64,000 bases of DNA from Arthrobacter silvisoli (GCF_003369445.1 NZ_QRCU01000039.1:1-64000), one strand, 5' to 3'; shown: positions 26,510 through 34,809, numbered from the stretch's first letter. The notes: generated by a model from the sequence alone, not told the origin. Numbers and translations: made by a program.

Positions 26510-26860
26510 CTACCGGGAGGGTCTGACAGGAAAGCCGGCGAGCACCCGCTCCAGCATGGCGACGCCGAAATCCCGGAAGGCATAATCGCCGATCCCGTGC
26601 GCCCACACCACGGTTCCGATGGCCTGGTTCAGGTTTTCAAGCTGCCAGATACTGTCCTCGGCCGGGCCGATGTGCCGTCCGAGGCCACCATGAAAGGCAT
26701 CCGCCAGGTGTGGGCTGCCAACAAACTGCTTATGGGACAAGCGGACTAGGTCGTGCACCCAGGGCCGGGCGTCCGCGCGCCCGAAGTCGATGACCTTGAT
26801 GCGGCCCTCCCCCTGCAGCCAGTTCCTTGGCTGGAATGGTCCTTGAGGACCATGTGCGGC
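26510..26860 (-). pseudogene. N-terminally truncated aminoglycoside phosphotransferase-like remnant
   Basis: The reading frame holds only the C-terminal third of an APH-family protein: PRNWL, VIDFGRADARPW and VHDLVRLSHKQF, then AIGTVVWAHGIGD and a normal end. The family pattern HGDxxPRN is damaged: HGPQGPFQPRN carries an inserted segment and has lost the catalytic aspartate, beside a small inverted repeat ATGGTCC/GGACCAT (26836-26853). The kinase N-lobe is absent, and a perfect 17-bp inverted repeat lies directly upstream. I regard it as a decayed gene. Confidence 0.75.
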
Positions 26861-26871
26861 CCAGAGGCTCC

Positions 26872-26935
26872 GATTAGACGGTTCCCGCGCCATAAGACGG
26901 CGGCCGTCGTCTGGTGCGGCGGGAACCGTCTAATC
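26872..26935. repeat. Inverted repeat with 17-bp arms upstream of the APH remnant
   Basis: GATTAGACGGTTCCCGC (26872-26888) and GCGGGAACCGTCTAATC (26919-26935) are exact reverse complements. The 30-bp centre contains another imperfect palindrome, AGACGGCGGCCGTCGTCT (26895-26912). The structure resembles a small palindromic mobile repeat. Confidence 0.8.
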
Positions 26936-26957
26936 AGGCGGCCCCCGCACAAAGCAC

Positions 26958-26993
26958 GACGCCGGCCCCCACCGAAAGGCGGGGACCGGCGTC
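26958..26993 (-). terminator. Hairpin after ridA-like gene
   Basis: GACGCCGG-CCCC pairs with GGGG-CCGGCGTC (26958-26970 with 26981-26993), 24 bp past the RidA stop on the minus strand. The following T-run is weak. Confidence 0.55.
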
Positions 26994-27017
26994 GGGCGTT
27001 AGAACAGTTAGCGAGTG

Positions 27018-27422
27018 TTACGCCGTAACTGCCAGGGCGTCGATCTCGACGAGCATGACCTCGTGCGGCAGGTCGACGAAGACCGTGGTGCGGCTGGGGA
27101 GCTGGCCGCTGGGGACGTTCTCGTTGATGAACTCGCCGTAGACCTCGTTCATCGCGGCGAAGTCGTCGCGGGTGGTGAGGTAGACGCGGAACATGATGAC
27201 GTCTTCCACCGAGGACCCGCCGGCCTCGAGGATGGCCTTGACGTTCTCCAGGGTGCGGCGGGTCTGGACGCGGACGTCGCCGTCGCCGATGTACTGGTTC
27301 GTGGCCGGGTCCATGGGGCCCTGGCCGGACACCTGGAAGATGCCGCCCTTCTTCACGCCCTGGGAGAAGGTGTGGGCCGGTGCGGGGGCGTTGTCGGTGC
27401 GGACGATGGTCTTGGCGCTCAT
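27018..27422 (-). CDS. RidA/YjgF/UK114-family protein
   Basis: A 134-residue RidA-fold protein (SQGVKKGGIFQVSGQGPMDP; VIMFRVYLTT; PSRTTVFVDLPHEVMLVEIDA). RidA proteins form trimers and hydrolyse reactive enamines/imines made by PLP dehydratases. The conserved arginine that holds the substrate carboxylate is the R of PSRTTV. It overlaps the IclR gene by four bases and ends the kinase-iclR-ridA operon. Because the divergent operon carries a PLP dehydratase-like enzyme, removing its 2-aminoacrylate-like intermediates is the obvious role; that link is inferred. Confidence 0.9.
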   Translation of the reverse strand: MSAKTIVRTDNAPAPAHTFSQGVKKGGIFQVSGQGPMDPATNQYIGDGDVRVQTRRTLENVKAILEAGGSSVEDVIMFRVYLTTRDDFAAMNEVYGEFINENVPSGQLPSRTTVFVDLPHEVMLVEIDALAVTA

Positions 27423-28180
27423 ACTGCGTTCCTTTCGGTGGGGGTCCAGCCCAGATCTTGTGAAATGGCTGCGGTGGTTTCGGTCAGTTCGGGGAGCAGG
27501 CCCATCAGGCCCTCGTAGTCGAGCATGACGATCGGCACGGAGCAGGACGCCGCTGCCACCACGGCGCCGCTGGCGTCGCGGATGGGAGCTGCGATGCAGT
27601 GCACGAACGCTTCGTGCTCGGCGTTGTCGTGGGCCCAGCCCTGCTTCCTGACTACTTCCAGTTCGGCCAGCAGGGCCTCGGGGGAGGTCAGGGTGTTCTC
27701 GGTGACCTTGACGTAGTCCAGTCCGGCGGCGATTTTCTCCTGCCGGGCGCGGGGCATGTCCGCCAGCAGGACCTTCGCGACGGCTGCCGAGTGCAGCGAC
27801 GCCGTGAGGCCGATCCGCGAGTACATCCGCACGGGATGGTGGGACTCGAACTTGTCGATGTACACCACGTCCTTGCCTTCGAAGGCCGCCAGGTGCACGG
27901 TGTGCCCGGTACGGGCATTCAGTTCGGCCAGGTGCGGGCGCGCCACCTCGCGGATGTCGCGCTGCTCCAGGGCGAGGGAGGACAGTTCGAACAGCTTCGA
28001 GCCGAGGCGGAAGCGCTGTTCGTCGTCGCGCACCACCATCCGCTTCTCCTCCATGGTGTGCAGCAGGCGCATCACGGTGGTCTTGTGCACGGAGGCGCTG
28101 CGGGCGAGTTCGTCCAGGGTGGCCGGCTTCGCGGCCAGCTCGCTCAGCAGGTCGATCGCGCGCATCAGGCTCTGGCTCAT
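27419..28180 (-). CDS. IclR-family regulator of the proposed glucosaminate cluster
   Basis: A 253-residue regulator: winged helix-turn-helix at residues 1-65 (LDELARSASVHKTTVMRLLHTMEEKRMV) and a C-terminal effector domain with the IclR features GKDVVYIDKFES, SAAVAKVLLA and AHDNAEHEAFVHCIAAPI. The ATG at 28180 overlaps the kinase stop by four bases; a longer frame upstream is merely antiphase reading of the kinase gene. The inverted repeat TTTGCAAC/GTTGCAAA at 29322-29341 between the divergent operons is a candidate site. Confidence 0.92.
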   Translation of the reverse strand: MSQSLMRAIDLLSELAAKPATLDELARSASVHKTTVMRLLHTMEEKRMVVRDDEQRFRLGSKLFELSSLALEQRDIREVARPHLAELNARTGHTVHLAAFEGKDVVYIDKFESHHPVRMYSRIGLTASLHSAAVAKVLLADMPRARQEKIAAGLDYVKVTENTLTSPEALLAELEVVRKQGWAHDNAEHEAFVHCIAAPIRDASGAVVAAASCSVPIVMLDYEGLMGLLPELTETTAAISQDLGWTPTERNAV

Positions 28181-29247
28181 GGCGCCACGCTCCCTTCGGC
28201 GGGTGGGGCTGCCGGCGAACCGCCCGGGGATGCGGCCGGCGGCGATGCTTCCGGTACGTCGAAATGCCCGGGCCGGACCCGGATCCCGGCCCACTGTTCG
28301 TCGCTGCATTCCAGGATCGCGGCGAGTGCGGCGGCTTCGGGGAGCGGCCCGCGGTCCCCGTGAACGGTCAGCGTGCATGCCGCGGCGGCATGGCCACGCC
28401 GCAGGCTGGCCTTCTGGCTGAGCCCGAACAACACGCCGCTGAGGTACCCGGCGGCGAAGGAATCGCCCGCGCCCACCGGTTCCACCACGTCCACGGACAG
28501 TGAGGGCACTTCGTCCCGGCGGCCGTCGCGGTGCAGGGCGATGGCGCTGATCGCTTCGTTCTTGATGACGACGACGGCGGGATCGGGCATGAGCGCGCGG
28601 AGCTCGCCTTCGTCCGTGGTGCCGAAAGCGTGTCCGGCTTCGTCCTTGCCCACCAGCACGATGTCCGCGAGGTTGGCCAATTGCCGCAGCACCGACTTGT
28701 CCTGCCCGGCCCAGAGGGCGGGTCGCCAGTTGACGTCGAACGTGATGAGCCTGCCGTCGCGCGGGGCCTTCAGGAGGACCTCGAGGAGCGCCCGGCAGTC
28801 GGCGGACAGGGCGGCGGTGATGCCGCTGAGGTGGATGAGCCCGGCCTTGCCGAGCAGCTCTGCCACCGCCGGATTCGCCAGGGTGGCCGGGGCCATGGCG
28901 GAGGCGGCGGAACCCTGCCGGTAGTACAAAACCGAGCTGCCGGCGTCGGGTTCGCTTTCCTGGGCGGGGACCTTTACGTAGAGGCCGGTGGGCAGGCTGG
29001 TATCCACTTCGACGCCAGTGACGCCCACGCCGTGGTCCCTGAGGTCTTCGATGATCCGGGTGCCGAAGCCGTCGTGGCCCACCCGGCCCACCCAGTGCGC
29101 TTCGAGGCCCATCGCGGCCAGGCCCATGGCGACGTTGGACTCGGCCCCGCCGATGCTGCAGTGCAGCTCCTCGGCCCGGTGCAGGGGGACCCCGTTCACG
29201 GGGGTGAGCATGGCCATGGTCTCGCCGATGCAGACAGCAGTTGGCAT
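28177..29247 (-). CDS. PfkB-family sugar kinase, probable 2-keto-3-deoxygluconate kinase
   Basis: A 356-residue ribokinase-fold enzyme. The N-terminal substrate region GGAESNVAMGLAAMG and the C-terminal anion-hole motif VEPVGAGDSFAAGYLSG, with the catalytic aspartate, are intact. The sequence resembles KdgK (IGETMAMLTP start, YYRQGSAAS). It should phosphorylate KDG to KDPG, the substrate of the aldolase encoded across the divergent promoter at 32413. The ATG at 29247 has AAGGAG upstream. A Pro/Ala-rich tail of about 35 residues is unusual for the family. Confidence 0.88.
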   Translation of the reverse strand: MPTAVCIGETMAMLTPVNGVPLHRAEELHCSIGGAESNVAMGLAAMGLEAHWVGRVGHDGFGTRIIEDLRDHGVGVTGVEVDTSLPTGLYVKVPAQESEPDAGSSVLYYRQGSAASAMAPATLANPAVAELLGKAGLIHLSGITAALSADCRALLEVLLKAPRDGRLITFDVNWRPALWAGQDKSVLRQLANLADIVLVGKDEAGHAFGTTDEGELRALMPDPAVVVIKNEAISAIALHRDGRRDEVPSLSVDVVEPVGAGDSFAAGYLSGVLFGLSQKASLRRGHAAAACTLTVHGDRGPLPEAAALAAILECSDEQWAGIRVRPGHFDVPEASPPAASPGGSPAAPPAEGSVAP

Positions 29248-29321
29248 AAAGCTCTCCTTCTTTAGGTATACCGGGGCCTTGACGCCCAATCCGGGACCAT
29301 GTTAGACATATCTGCAACAGC

Positions 29322-29341
29322 TTTGCAACCAGCGTTGCAAA
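29322..29341. promoter_or_regulatory. Inverted repeat in the divergent promoter of the glucosaminate cluster
   Basis: TTTGCAAC (29322-29329) and GTTGCAAA (29334-29341) are exact inverted copies with a CAGC spacer. Further GCAAC half-sites stand at both sides. The IclR protein encoded at 27419 is the likely binder and would control both operons. Confidence 0.6.
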
Positions 29342-29419
29342 ATACGCAACGCAAGCATTTTGATAAGCCAGATCCTTGGTGTGCCGGACAATGACCGACC
29401 GGCCCCGTGAAGGGAAAAC

Positions 29420-30748
29420 ATGTCCACCTCCGAAGCCGGATCAACAGCCCCCGCCATCGCCGCCGACGCCGTCGCGCGGCTTTCTTCGGTTCCGCTGAGC
29501 TGGCGGCACAAGGCCGTGCCCGCCGCCGCGAACGGAACCACCGCCGGCGACTTCATCCGGGAACGCCACACCTTGGCGGAGCTGCAGACGCCGCTGCTCA
29601 CCCTCGATGGCCGCGCGCTGGAGGGCAACGCCGACCGCCTGGCCGCGTGGTGCGCTGAGCACGGCGTCCGCCTCGCCCCGCATGGCAAGACCACCATGGC
29701 CCCGCAGCTCTGGGCCGAACAGCTCGAACGCGGCGCCTGGGGTATTACCCTGGCCAACTTCGCCCACCTCCGGGTGGCCCGTGAATTCGGGGTGCGGAAG
29801 CTGCAACTGGCCAACAGCCTCACGGATCCGCACGCCATTGAATGGGTTGCCTCGGTGGTGGGACCCGAACAGACCATCCTGTCCTGGGTGGATTCGGTGG
29901 CCACCGTGGAGCTGATCGGCCGCACACTTGAAGCCGCCGGAAGCAGCGCTGTGCTGGACGTCCTGGTGGAGCTTGGCGCCCACGGCGGACGCACCGGCGC
30001 CCGCGGCATCGACGCCGCCCTGGAGGTGGCCCGGGCTGCCGCTGCCTCGCCGCACCTGCGGCTGGTGGGCGTCAGCGGCTACGAAGGATCCCTCGCCCAC
30101 ACCGCCGACGCCGATGCGCTGGGTACCGTGCGCGCTTACCTCGGGCAGATGCTGGAACTGCACCGGCAGCTGCTCGCGGACGGCCTGTACGGCTCGGACG
30201 AGCTGATCGTCACCGCGGGCGGCAGTGCCTACTTCGACGACGTCGTCGACGTCCTCTCGCCGTGCATCAGCGACGGCGGCGACGGCGGACGGAAAGTCGA
30301 GCTGCTCATCCGCAGCGGCGCCTACATCATCCACGACGACGGTTTCTACCGGGGGATCTCGCCGTTCTCCCGGCACGGCGGGCAGCCCTTCCGCTCCGCC
30401 ATGCACGGCTGGGCCCGCGTGGTATCCCAGCCGGAGCCCGGCTTGGCCCTGCTCGACGCCGGCAAGCGGGACCTTCCCGTGGACGAGGGCCTGCCGCGCC
30501 CGCAGCAGATCGGGCCGGAACTCGGCGGAGCCATGAGCCCGCTGGAGGGCGCCGAGATCACCGCGGTCAACGACCAGCATTCCTTCCTCAGCTTCGACCC
30601 CGCCACCACCACGGTCCGTCCCGGCGACGTGGTGCGGCTGGGCCTGTCCCACCCGTGCACGGCCTTCGACAAATGGACCCTGATCCCGGTCCTGGCCAGC
30701 GCGGACGGTGACCAGACCGTCGTCGACCTCATCCACACCTTTTTCTAG
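29420..30748 (+). CDS. PLP- and zinc-dependent D-serine-dehydratase-like enzyme
   Basis: A 442-residue fold-III PLP enzyme of the D-threonine aldolase/D-serine dehydratase (DSD1) group. K90 in APHGKTT forms the Schiff base. The C-terminal SHPCTAFDKW gives H411 and C413, the zinc ligand pair of eukaryotic D-serine dehydratase. Such enzymes remove water and ammonia from beta-hydroxy D-amino acids. D-glucosaminate is such a compound and would yield 2-keto-3-deoxygluconate, which the neighbouring kinase and aldolase can use. D-serine or D-threonine are alternatives. AAGGG precedes the ATG at 29420. It leads a four-gene operon. Confidence 0.85.
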   Translation: MSTSEAGSTAPAIAADAVARLSSVPLSWRHKAVPAAANGTTAGDFIRERHTLAELQTPLLTLDGRALEGNADRLAAWCAEHGVRLAPHGKTTMAPQLWAEQLERGAWGITLANFAHLRVAREFGVRKLQLANSLTDPHAIEWVASVVGPEQTILSWVDSVATVELIGRTLEAAGSSAVLDVLVELGAHGGRTGARGIDAALEVARAAAASPHLRLVGVSGYEGSLAHTADADALGTVRAYLGQMLELHRQLLADGLYGSDELIVTAGGSAYFDDVVDVLSPCISDGGDGGRKVELLIRSGAYIIHDDGFYRGISPFSRHGGQPFRSAMHGWARVVSQPEPGLALLDAGKRDLPVDEGLPRPQQIGPELGGAMSPLEGAEITAVNDQHSFLSFDPATTTVRPGDVVRLGLSHPCTAFDKWTLIPVLASADGDQTVVDLIHTFF

Positions 30749-30757
30749 GAGTCCCGG

Positions 30758-32416
30758 ATGAAGACCCTCATCAGCAACGCCGTCCTGATCGACGGCACGG
30801 GCGAGGCCCGGCGGGATGCGGACGTCCTGCTGGACGGCACCGGCATCGCACGGATCGCCGACGCCGGAAGCCTCACCGCCGCCGGAACCGGCGCCGACCG
30901 CACCATCGATGCCACCGGACTGGTCCTCAGCCCCGGCTTCATCGACATGCACGCCCACTCGGACCTGCAGCTGCTGGTCACCCCGGAGCACTACGCCAAG
31001 CTCAGCCAGGGCGTCACCACCGAACTCCTCGGCCAGGACGGACTGTCCTACGCGCCCGTGGACGACGCAACCCTGGCCGCCATCCGCCAGAAGATCGCCG
31101 GCTGGAACGACAACCCGGAGGACTTCGACTGGGACTGGCGCACCGTGGGCGAGTACCTTGACCGCCTGGATACCGAAAACGACGGCGGCCGGATCGCCAC
31201 GAACGCCGCCTACCTCGTGCCGCAGGGCACCGTGCGGGCGCTCGTCATGGGCTTCGACGAAGGCGAGGCCAGCCCGGAGCAACTTGAGCAGATGCGCGAG
31301 GTGGTCCGGACCGCGATGGCGGAGGGCGCCGTCGGGATGTCCTCCGGACTGACCTACACACCCGGCATGTACGCCTCCACCGAGGAACTCGGGGCGCTGT
31401 GCAGCGTGGTCGGCGAACTGGGCGGCTTCTACGCCCCGCACCACCGCTCCTACGGCAAGGGCGCCTTGGCCGCGTACGCCGAAATGATCGGCCTCAGCCG
31501 GGACACCGGCTGCGCCCTCCACCTTTCCCACGCCACCATGAACTTCGCCGAGAACAAGGGCCGCGCGGGCGAACTGCTCGCCCTCATCGACGAGGCCCTC
31601 GACGCCGGCGTGGACATCACCCTGGACACCTACCCGTACCTGCCCGGCGCCACCACTCTCTCGGCGATCCTGCCCAGCTGGGCCTCCGCGGGCGGTACCG
31701 ACGCCACACTGGCCCGGCTCCGCGACCCGGAAACCAAGGCGAGGATCCGCGAAGCCGTGGAAATCTACGGTTCGGACGGCTGCCACGGCGTGGTGGCCGA
31801 ATGGGACACCCTGGAAATCAGCGGCGTGCAGAACCAGGCGCTCGCCGGCTACGTGGGCCGCACCATCGCGCAGATCGCGGCAGACGAAGGCCGCGAACCG
31901 TTCGAGGTCTTCACCCGGATCCTGCTGGACGACCGGCTCGGCACCGGCATCCTGCAGCACGTGGGCCACGAGGAAAACGTCCGCGCCATCATGGTGCACC
32001 GCACCCATACCGGCGGCAGCGACGGACTGCTGGTGGGCGGCAAGCCGCACCCCCGGGCGTGGGGCACCTTCCCGCGCTACCTCGGCCACTACAGCCGGGA
32101 ACTGGGCCTGATGAGCCTGGAGGAAACCGTCCACCACCTCAGCGGCCGGCCCGCCGCGCGGCTCAAGCTCGACCGCCGCGGCCTGGTCCGCGAAGGCTAC
32201 GCCGCGGACCTGGTCCTCTTTGACCCGGAGTCCGTCCGCGACACCGCCACCTTTGAGAATCCCCGCCAGGCAGCAGCCGGCATCCACTACGTGTTCGTCA
32301 ACGGCACGGCAGCGATCGACGGCGGCCAGCCCACCGGCGCGCGTGCCGGCCGTGCCCTGCGCCGCAGCCCCGACGGCCGCACCCGAGCAACCCGAAAAGA
32401 AGGTACCCACGCATGA
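30758..32416 (+). CDS. N-acyl-D-amino-acid deacylase (amidohydrolase family)
   Basis: A 552-residue metal-dependent amidohydrolase. FIDMHAHSDLQLL holds the first metal-site residues, APHHRSYG and LHLSHATMNF two histidine sites, GSDG the catalytic aspartate, and HPRAWGTFPR is the D-aminoacylase family signature. The metal-binding cysteine of the classical D-aminoacylase motif GNCG is replaced (GQDG near residue 93). It should remove an acyl group from an N-acyl D-amino acid. Between a D-amino-acid dehydratase and a KDPG aldolase, N-acetyl-D-glucosaminate is a good candidate. The last codons overlap the next start by four bases. Confidence 0.88.
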   Translation: MKTLISNAVLIDGTGEARRDADVLLDGTGIARIADAGSLTAAGTGADRTIDATGLVLSPGFIDMHAHSDLQLLVTPEHYAKLSQGVTTELLGQDGLSYAPVDDATLAAIRQKIAGWNDNPEDFDWDWRTVGEYLDRLDTENDGGRIATNAAYLVPQGTVRALVMGFDEGEASPEQLEQMREVVRTAMAEGAVGMSSGLTYTPGMYASTEELGALCSVVGELGGFYAPHHRSYGKGALAAYAEMIGLSRDTGCALHLSHATMNFAENKGRAGELLALIDEALDAGVDITLDTYPYLPGATTLSAILPSWASAGGTDATLARLRDPETKARIREAVEIYGSDGCHGVVAEWDTLEISGVQNQALAGYVGRTIAQIAADEGREPFEVFTRILLDDRLGTGILQHVGHEENVRAIMVHRTHTGGSDGLLVGGKPHPRAWGTFPRYLGHYSRELGLMSLEETVHHLSGRPAARLKLDRRGLVREGYAADLVLFDPESVRDTATFENPRQAAAGIHYVFVNGTAAIDGGQPTGARAGRALRRSPDGRTRATRKEGTHA

Positions 32417-33048
32417 CGCCCGAAGAATTCATCCAGCAGCTCGAGGAGGACCGCACCCTCGCCGTCGTCCGGGCTCCCGGAATCCCCGACGCCGCCGAAC
32501 TCTGCCACGCCCTGGCTTCCGGCGGCATCCGCTCGGTGGAGCTGACCTTCACGACGCCGGACGCCCTCACCCATGTGCGCCGCGCCGCGGAGACCGCCGC
32601 TGAGCACGGCGCCGCCGTCGGCATCGGCACGGTCCTCACTGCGGACCAGGCCAAGGCCGCGATTGACGCGGGCGCGAAGTTCCTCGTCACCCCGGGTCTT
32701 CGCCCCGAGGTGGCCGAAGTCGCCACCAAAGCAGGCATCCCGTTCAGCCTCGGCGCCATGACCCCCACCGAAGTGGCCCAGGCCCTGGACCTCGGCTCCG
32801 CCGCGGTGAAGATCTTCCCTGCCCGCCAGCTCGGACCTGTGTACCTGAAGGACCTGCAAGGCCCATACCCGGGCATCAAGCTCCTGCCCTCCGGCGGCAT
32901 CGACGCCTCCAACGCCAAGGGCTACCTCGACGCCGGAGCCGCCGCGGTCTGCTGCGGTACCAGTGTGGTGCCCCCCGCCGCCGTCGCCGCCGGCGACTGG
33001 ACGGACATTTCAGCCCGGGCCGCCGCCTTCACCGGCGCCCTCAAGTAG
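32413..33048 (+). CDS. eda: KDPG/KHG aldolase
   Basis: A 211-residue class I aldolase of the Eda family. The Schiff-base lysine is K133 in AAVKIFPA and the general acid/base is E43 in VELTFTT; GIGTVLT and LLPSGGID are the other family motifs. It cleaves 2-keto-3-deoxy-6-phosphogluconate to pyruvate and glyceraldehyde 3-phosphate. Coupled to the upstream deacylase by an ATGA overlap. Confidence 0.93.
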   Translation: MTPEEFIQQLEEDRTLAVVRAPGIPDAAELCHALASGGIRSVELTFTTPDALTHVRRAAETAAEHGAAVGIGTVLTADQAKAAIDAGAKFLVTPGLRPEVAEVATKAGIPFSLGAMTPTEVAQALDLGSAAVKIFPARQLGPVYLKDLQGPYPGIKLLPSGGIDASNAKGYLDAGAAAVCCGTSVVPPAAVAAGDWTDISARAAAFTGALK

Positions 33049-33069
33049 GAACCCCGGAAAGGAAGATCA

Positions 33070-34461
33070 ATGAATGAATTCCTCGACTGGCTGCGGCACG
33101 ATACAGCCGGCCTGCTCCTGTTGGCAGGCGTGGGCATCGCCCTCTTGCTTTTCCTGATCATCAGGCTCAAGGTCGAACCCTTCATCGCCCTCGTGGGCAC
33201 CAGCGTGCTCGTGGCCCTGGTCGGCGGGGTGACGGTGGAAGCCCTTGTCGGCTCTCCGGTCAAGAGCGGCGACGCCCTCATTGAAAAGGGCTTCGCCGGC
33301 ATCCTCGGCCACATCACCTTGATCATCGGCCTCGGCACGGTGCTCGGTGCCATCCTCGAACGATCCGGCGGCGCGGAGGTGCTGCTGGGCAAACTCGTGA
33401 AGATCTTCGGCGAGAAGGGCACCCCGATCGCCATGGGCGTCACGGGCTTCGTGCTCGGCATTCCGGTGTTCTTCGACATCGGCATCTTCGTCCTGGCACC
33501 GCTGGTGTACGTCGCTGCGGTGCGCGGCGGAAAGTCCCTGGCCCTGTACGCCCTGCCGCTGTTGGCAGGCCTCTCCGTGACCCACGCCTTCCTGCCCCCG
33601 CACCCCGGTCCCGTGGCCGCAGCCGGCCTGTTCCACGTGGAACTGGGTTGGATCATCATCATGGGCCTCGCCTGCGGCATCCCCGCCTGGTTCGCCTCCG
33701 GCATCCTCTGGGGCACCTGGATCGGCAAGCGGGTCGATGTCAGCGTCCCCGAAGACCGCGTGATCCCGGAGGCCGAAGAAGCCAAGGGGCACGAGCCGCC
33801 CATGAGCCTTGTGGCACTCGCCATCGGCCTGCCCATGCTCCTGATCCTCGGCGCCACCTTCGGCAACGTCTTCCTGGCCGCAGGCACCCTGCGCGACGTC
33901 CTGGTCTTCTTCGGCAACCCGGCCATCGCATTGACGGTCGCCGTGGCATTGTCCATGTGGTTGCTGGGCATCCGCCGCGGCATGTCCGCCAAGGACCTCT
34001 CCGAACTCAGCTCCGCCTCGCTGAAGCCGGTGGGCATGATCCTGCTGGTGGTCGGCGCCGGCGCCTTCTTCGGTGCCGTGCTCTCGGCAACCGGCGTGGG
34101 CAAGGCGGTCGCCGACACCCTGTCCACGGCCGGCCTCCCGGTGATCCTGTCCGCCTACGTGATCGCCTGCGGCATGCGCATCGCCCAGGGCTCGGCCACC
34201 GTGGCCATCGTGACCACCGGCGGCATCCTCGCCCCGGCTCTCACGTCGGGGAGCTACTCCCAGCCGCAGCTGGCCCTGATTGCCATCGCCATTTCCTCCG
34301 GCTCGATCATCGCCAGCCACGTCAACGACGGCGGCTTCTGGATCATCTCCAAGTACTTCAACATGTCAGTCAAGGACACGCTGAAGACCTGGACCGTGCT
34401 GGAGACCGTGCTTTCCGTGGTCGGTTTCGGCATGGCGGCGCTGATCTACCAGTTCGTGTAG
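33070..34461 (+). CDS. GntP-family gluconate-type permease
   Basis: A 463-residue membrane transporter with about 12-14 helices. The GntP signatures are present: LGTVLGAILERSGGAE, GIPVFFDIGIFVLAPLVY, LPPHPGPVAAA and SHVNDGGFWIISKYF. It brings in gluconate-like sugar acids with protons. As last gene of the operon with a D-amino-acid deacylase, a D-serine-dehydratase-like enzyme and KDPG aldolase, it probably imports glucosaminate, its N-acetyl form or a related acid. AGGAAGATCA precedes the ATG. Confidence 0.92.
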   Translation: MNEFLDWLRHDTAGLLLLAGVGIALLLFLIIRLKVEPFIALVGTSVLVALVGGVTVEALVGSPVKSGDALIEKGFAGILGHITLIIGLGTVLGAILERSGGAEVLLGKLVKIFGEKGTPIAMGVTGFVLGIPVFFDIGIFVLAPLVYVAAVRGGKSLALYALPLLAGLSVTHAFLPPHPGPVAAAGLFHVELGWIIIMGLACGIPAWFASGILWGTWIGKRVDVSVPEDRVIPEAEEAKGHEPPMSLVALAIGLPMLLILGATFGNVFLAAGTLRDVLVFFGNPAIALTVAVALSMWLLGIRRGMSAKDLSELSSASLKPVGMILLVVGAGAFFGAVLSATGVGKAVADTLSTAGLPVILSAYVIACGMRIAQGSATVAIVTTGGILAPALTSGSYSQPQLALIAIAISSGSIIASHVNDGGFWIISKYFNMSVKDTLKTWTVLETVLSVVGFGMAALIYQFV

Positions 34462-34475
34462 CCCTTGCCAGCCCC

Positions 34476-34531
34476 CGACGGCGGGTGGCCACCTCCGGCG
34501 CGTTTGCCGCGCGGGTGGCTGCCCGCCGTCG
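34476..34531 (+). terminator. Hairpin after the gntP-like gene
   Basis: CGACGGCGGG (34476-34485) pairs with CCCGCCGTCG (34522-34531), with further pairing of GGTGGC-type inner arms. It lies 15 bp after the stop and probably ends the operon. Confidence 0.6.
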
Positions 34532-34573
34532 CGCGTTAACAGCGGGGGCGATGTCGCGGCGGCCCGGCCGAAT

Positions 34574-34618
34574 TCGCCGGAAGGCTGCGGGGTCGCTGGA
34601 ACGTTCCGGCGACCCGGC
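34574..34618. repeat. 45-bp palindromic repeat, copy 2
   Basis: Same element as at 7934-7978, six differences in 45 bp, core TCGCTGGAACGTTCCGGCGA (34593-34612). Confidence 0.75.
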
Positions 34619-34770
34619 AGTTCTCCCGCGACCCCGGAGGCCGGCGCGGCACGTTTTTGAAGCGACCGCGCACGTCCCCTCTGGACGGCTAACGGCAGGA
34701 AGGGCTGGGGCTTGCAGCGTCCGGAGGGAGTCCCGTGGCGCTGGTGCACTAGCGGTGCTTAAACAAAAGA

Positions 34771-34809
34771 GCTCCGGAGTGCGTTATTGGGGGATACGCA
34801 CTCCGGAGC
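34771..34809 (-). terminator. Strong hairpin terminating the universal stress protein gene
   Basis: A 14-bp perfect stem (GCTCCGGAGTGCGT, 34771-34784 with 34796-34809) around an 11-base loop. On the minus strand it is followed by TCTTTTGTTT, which fits an intrinsic terminator for the gene ending at 34938. Confidence 0.8.

Noticed and set aside
27419-29317. A single long protein joining the IclR domain with an N-terminal extension
   Set aside because: The extension is the out-of-frame reading of the kinase gene; the IclR start at 28180 with a four-base overlap is the natural one.
29441-32410. 989-codon minus-strand open frame
   Set aside because: It is the antisense of two clear enzyme genes (29420-30748 and 30758-32416); composition is Gly/Val/Arg-rich without motifs.
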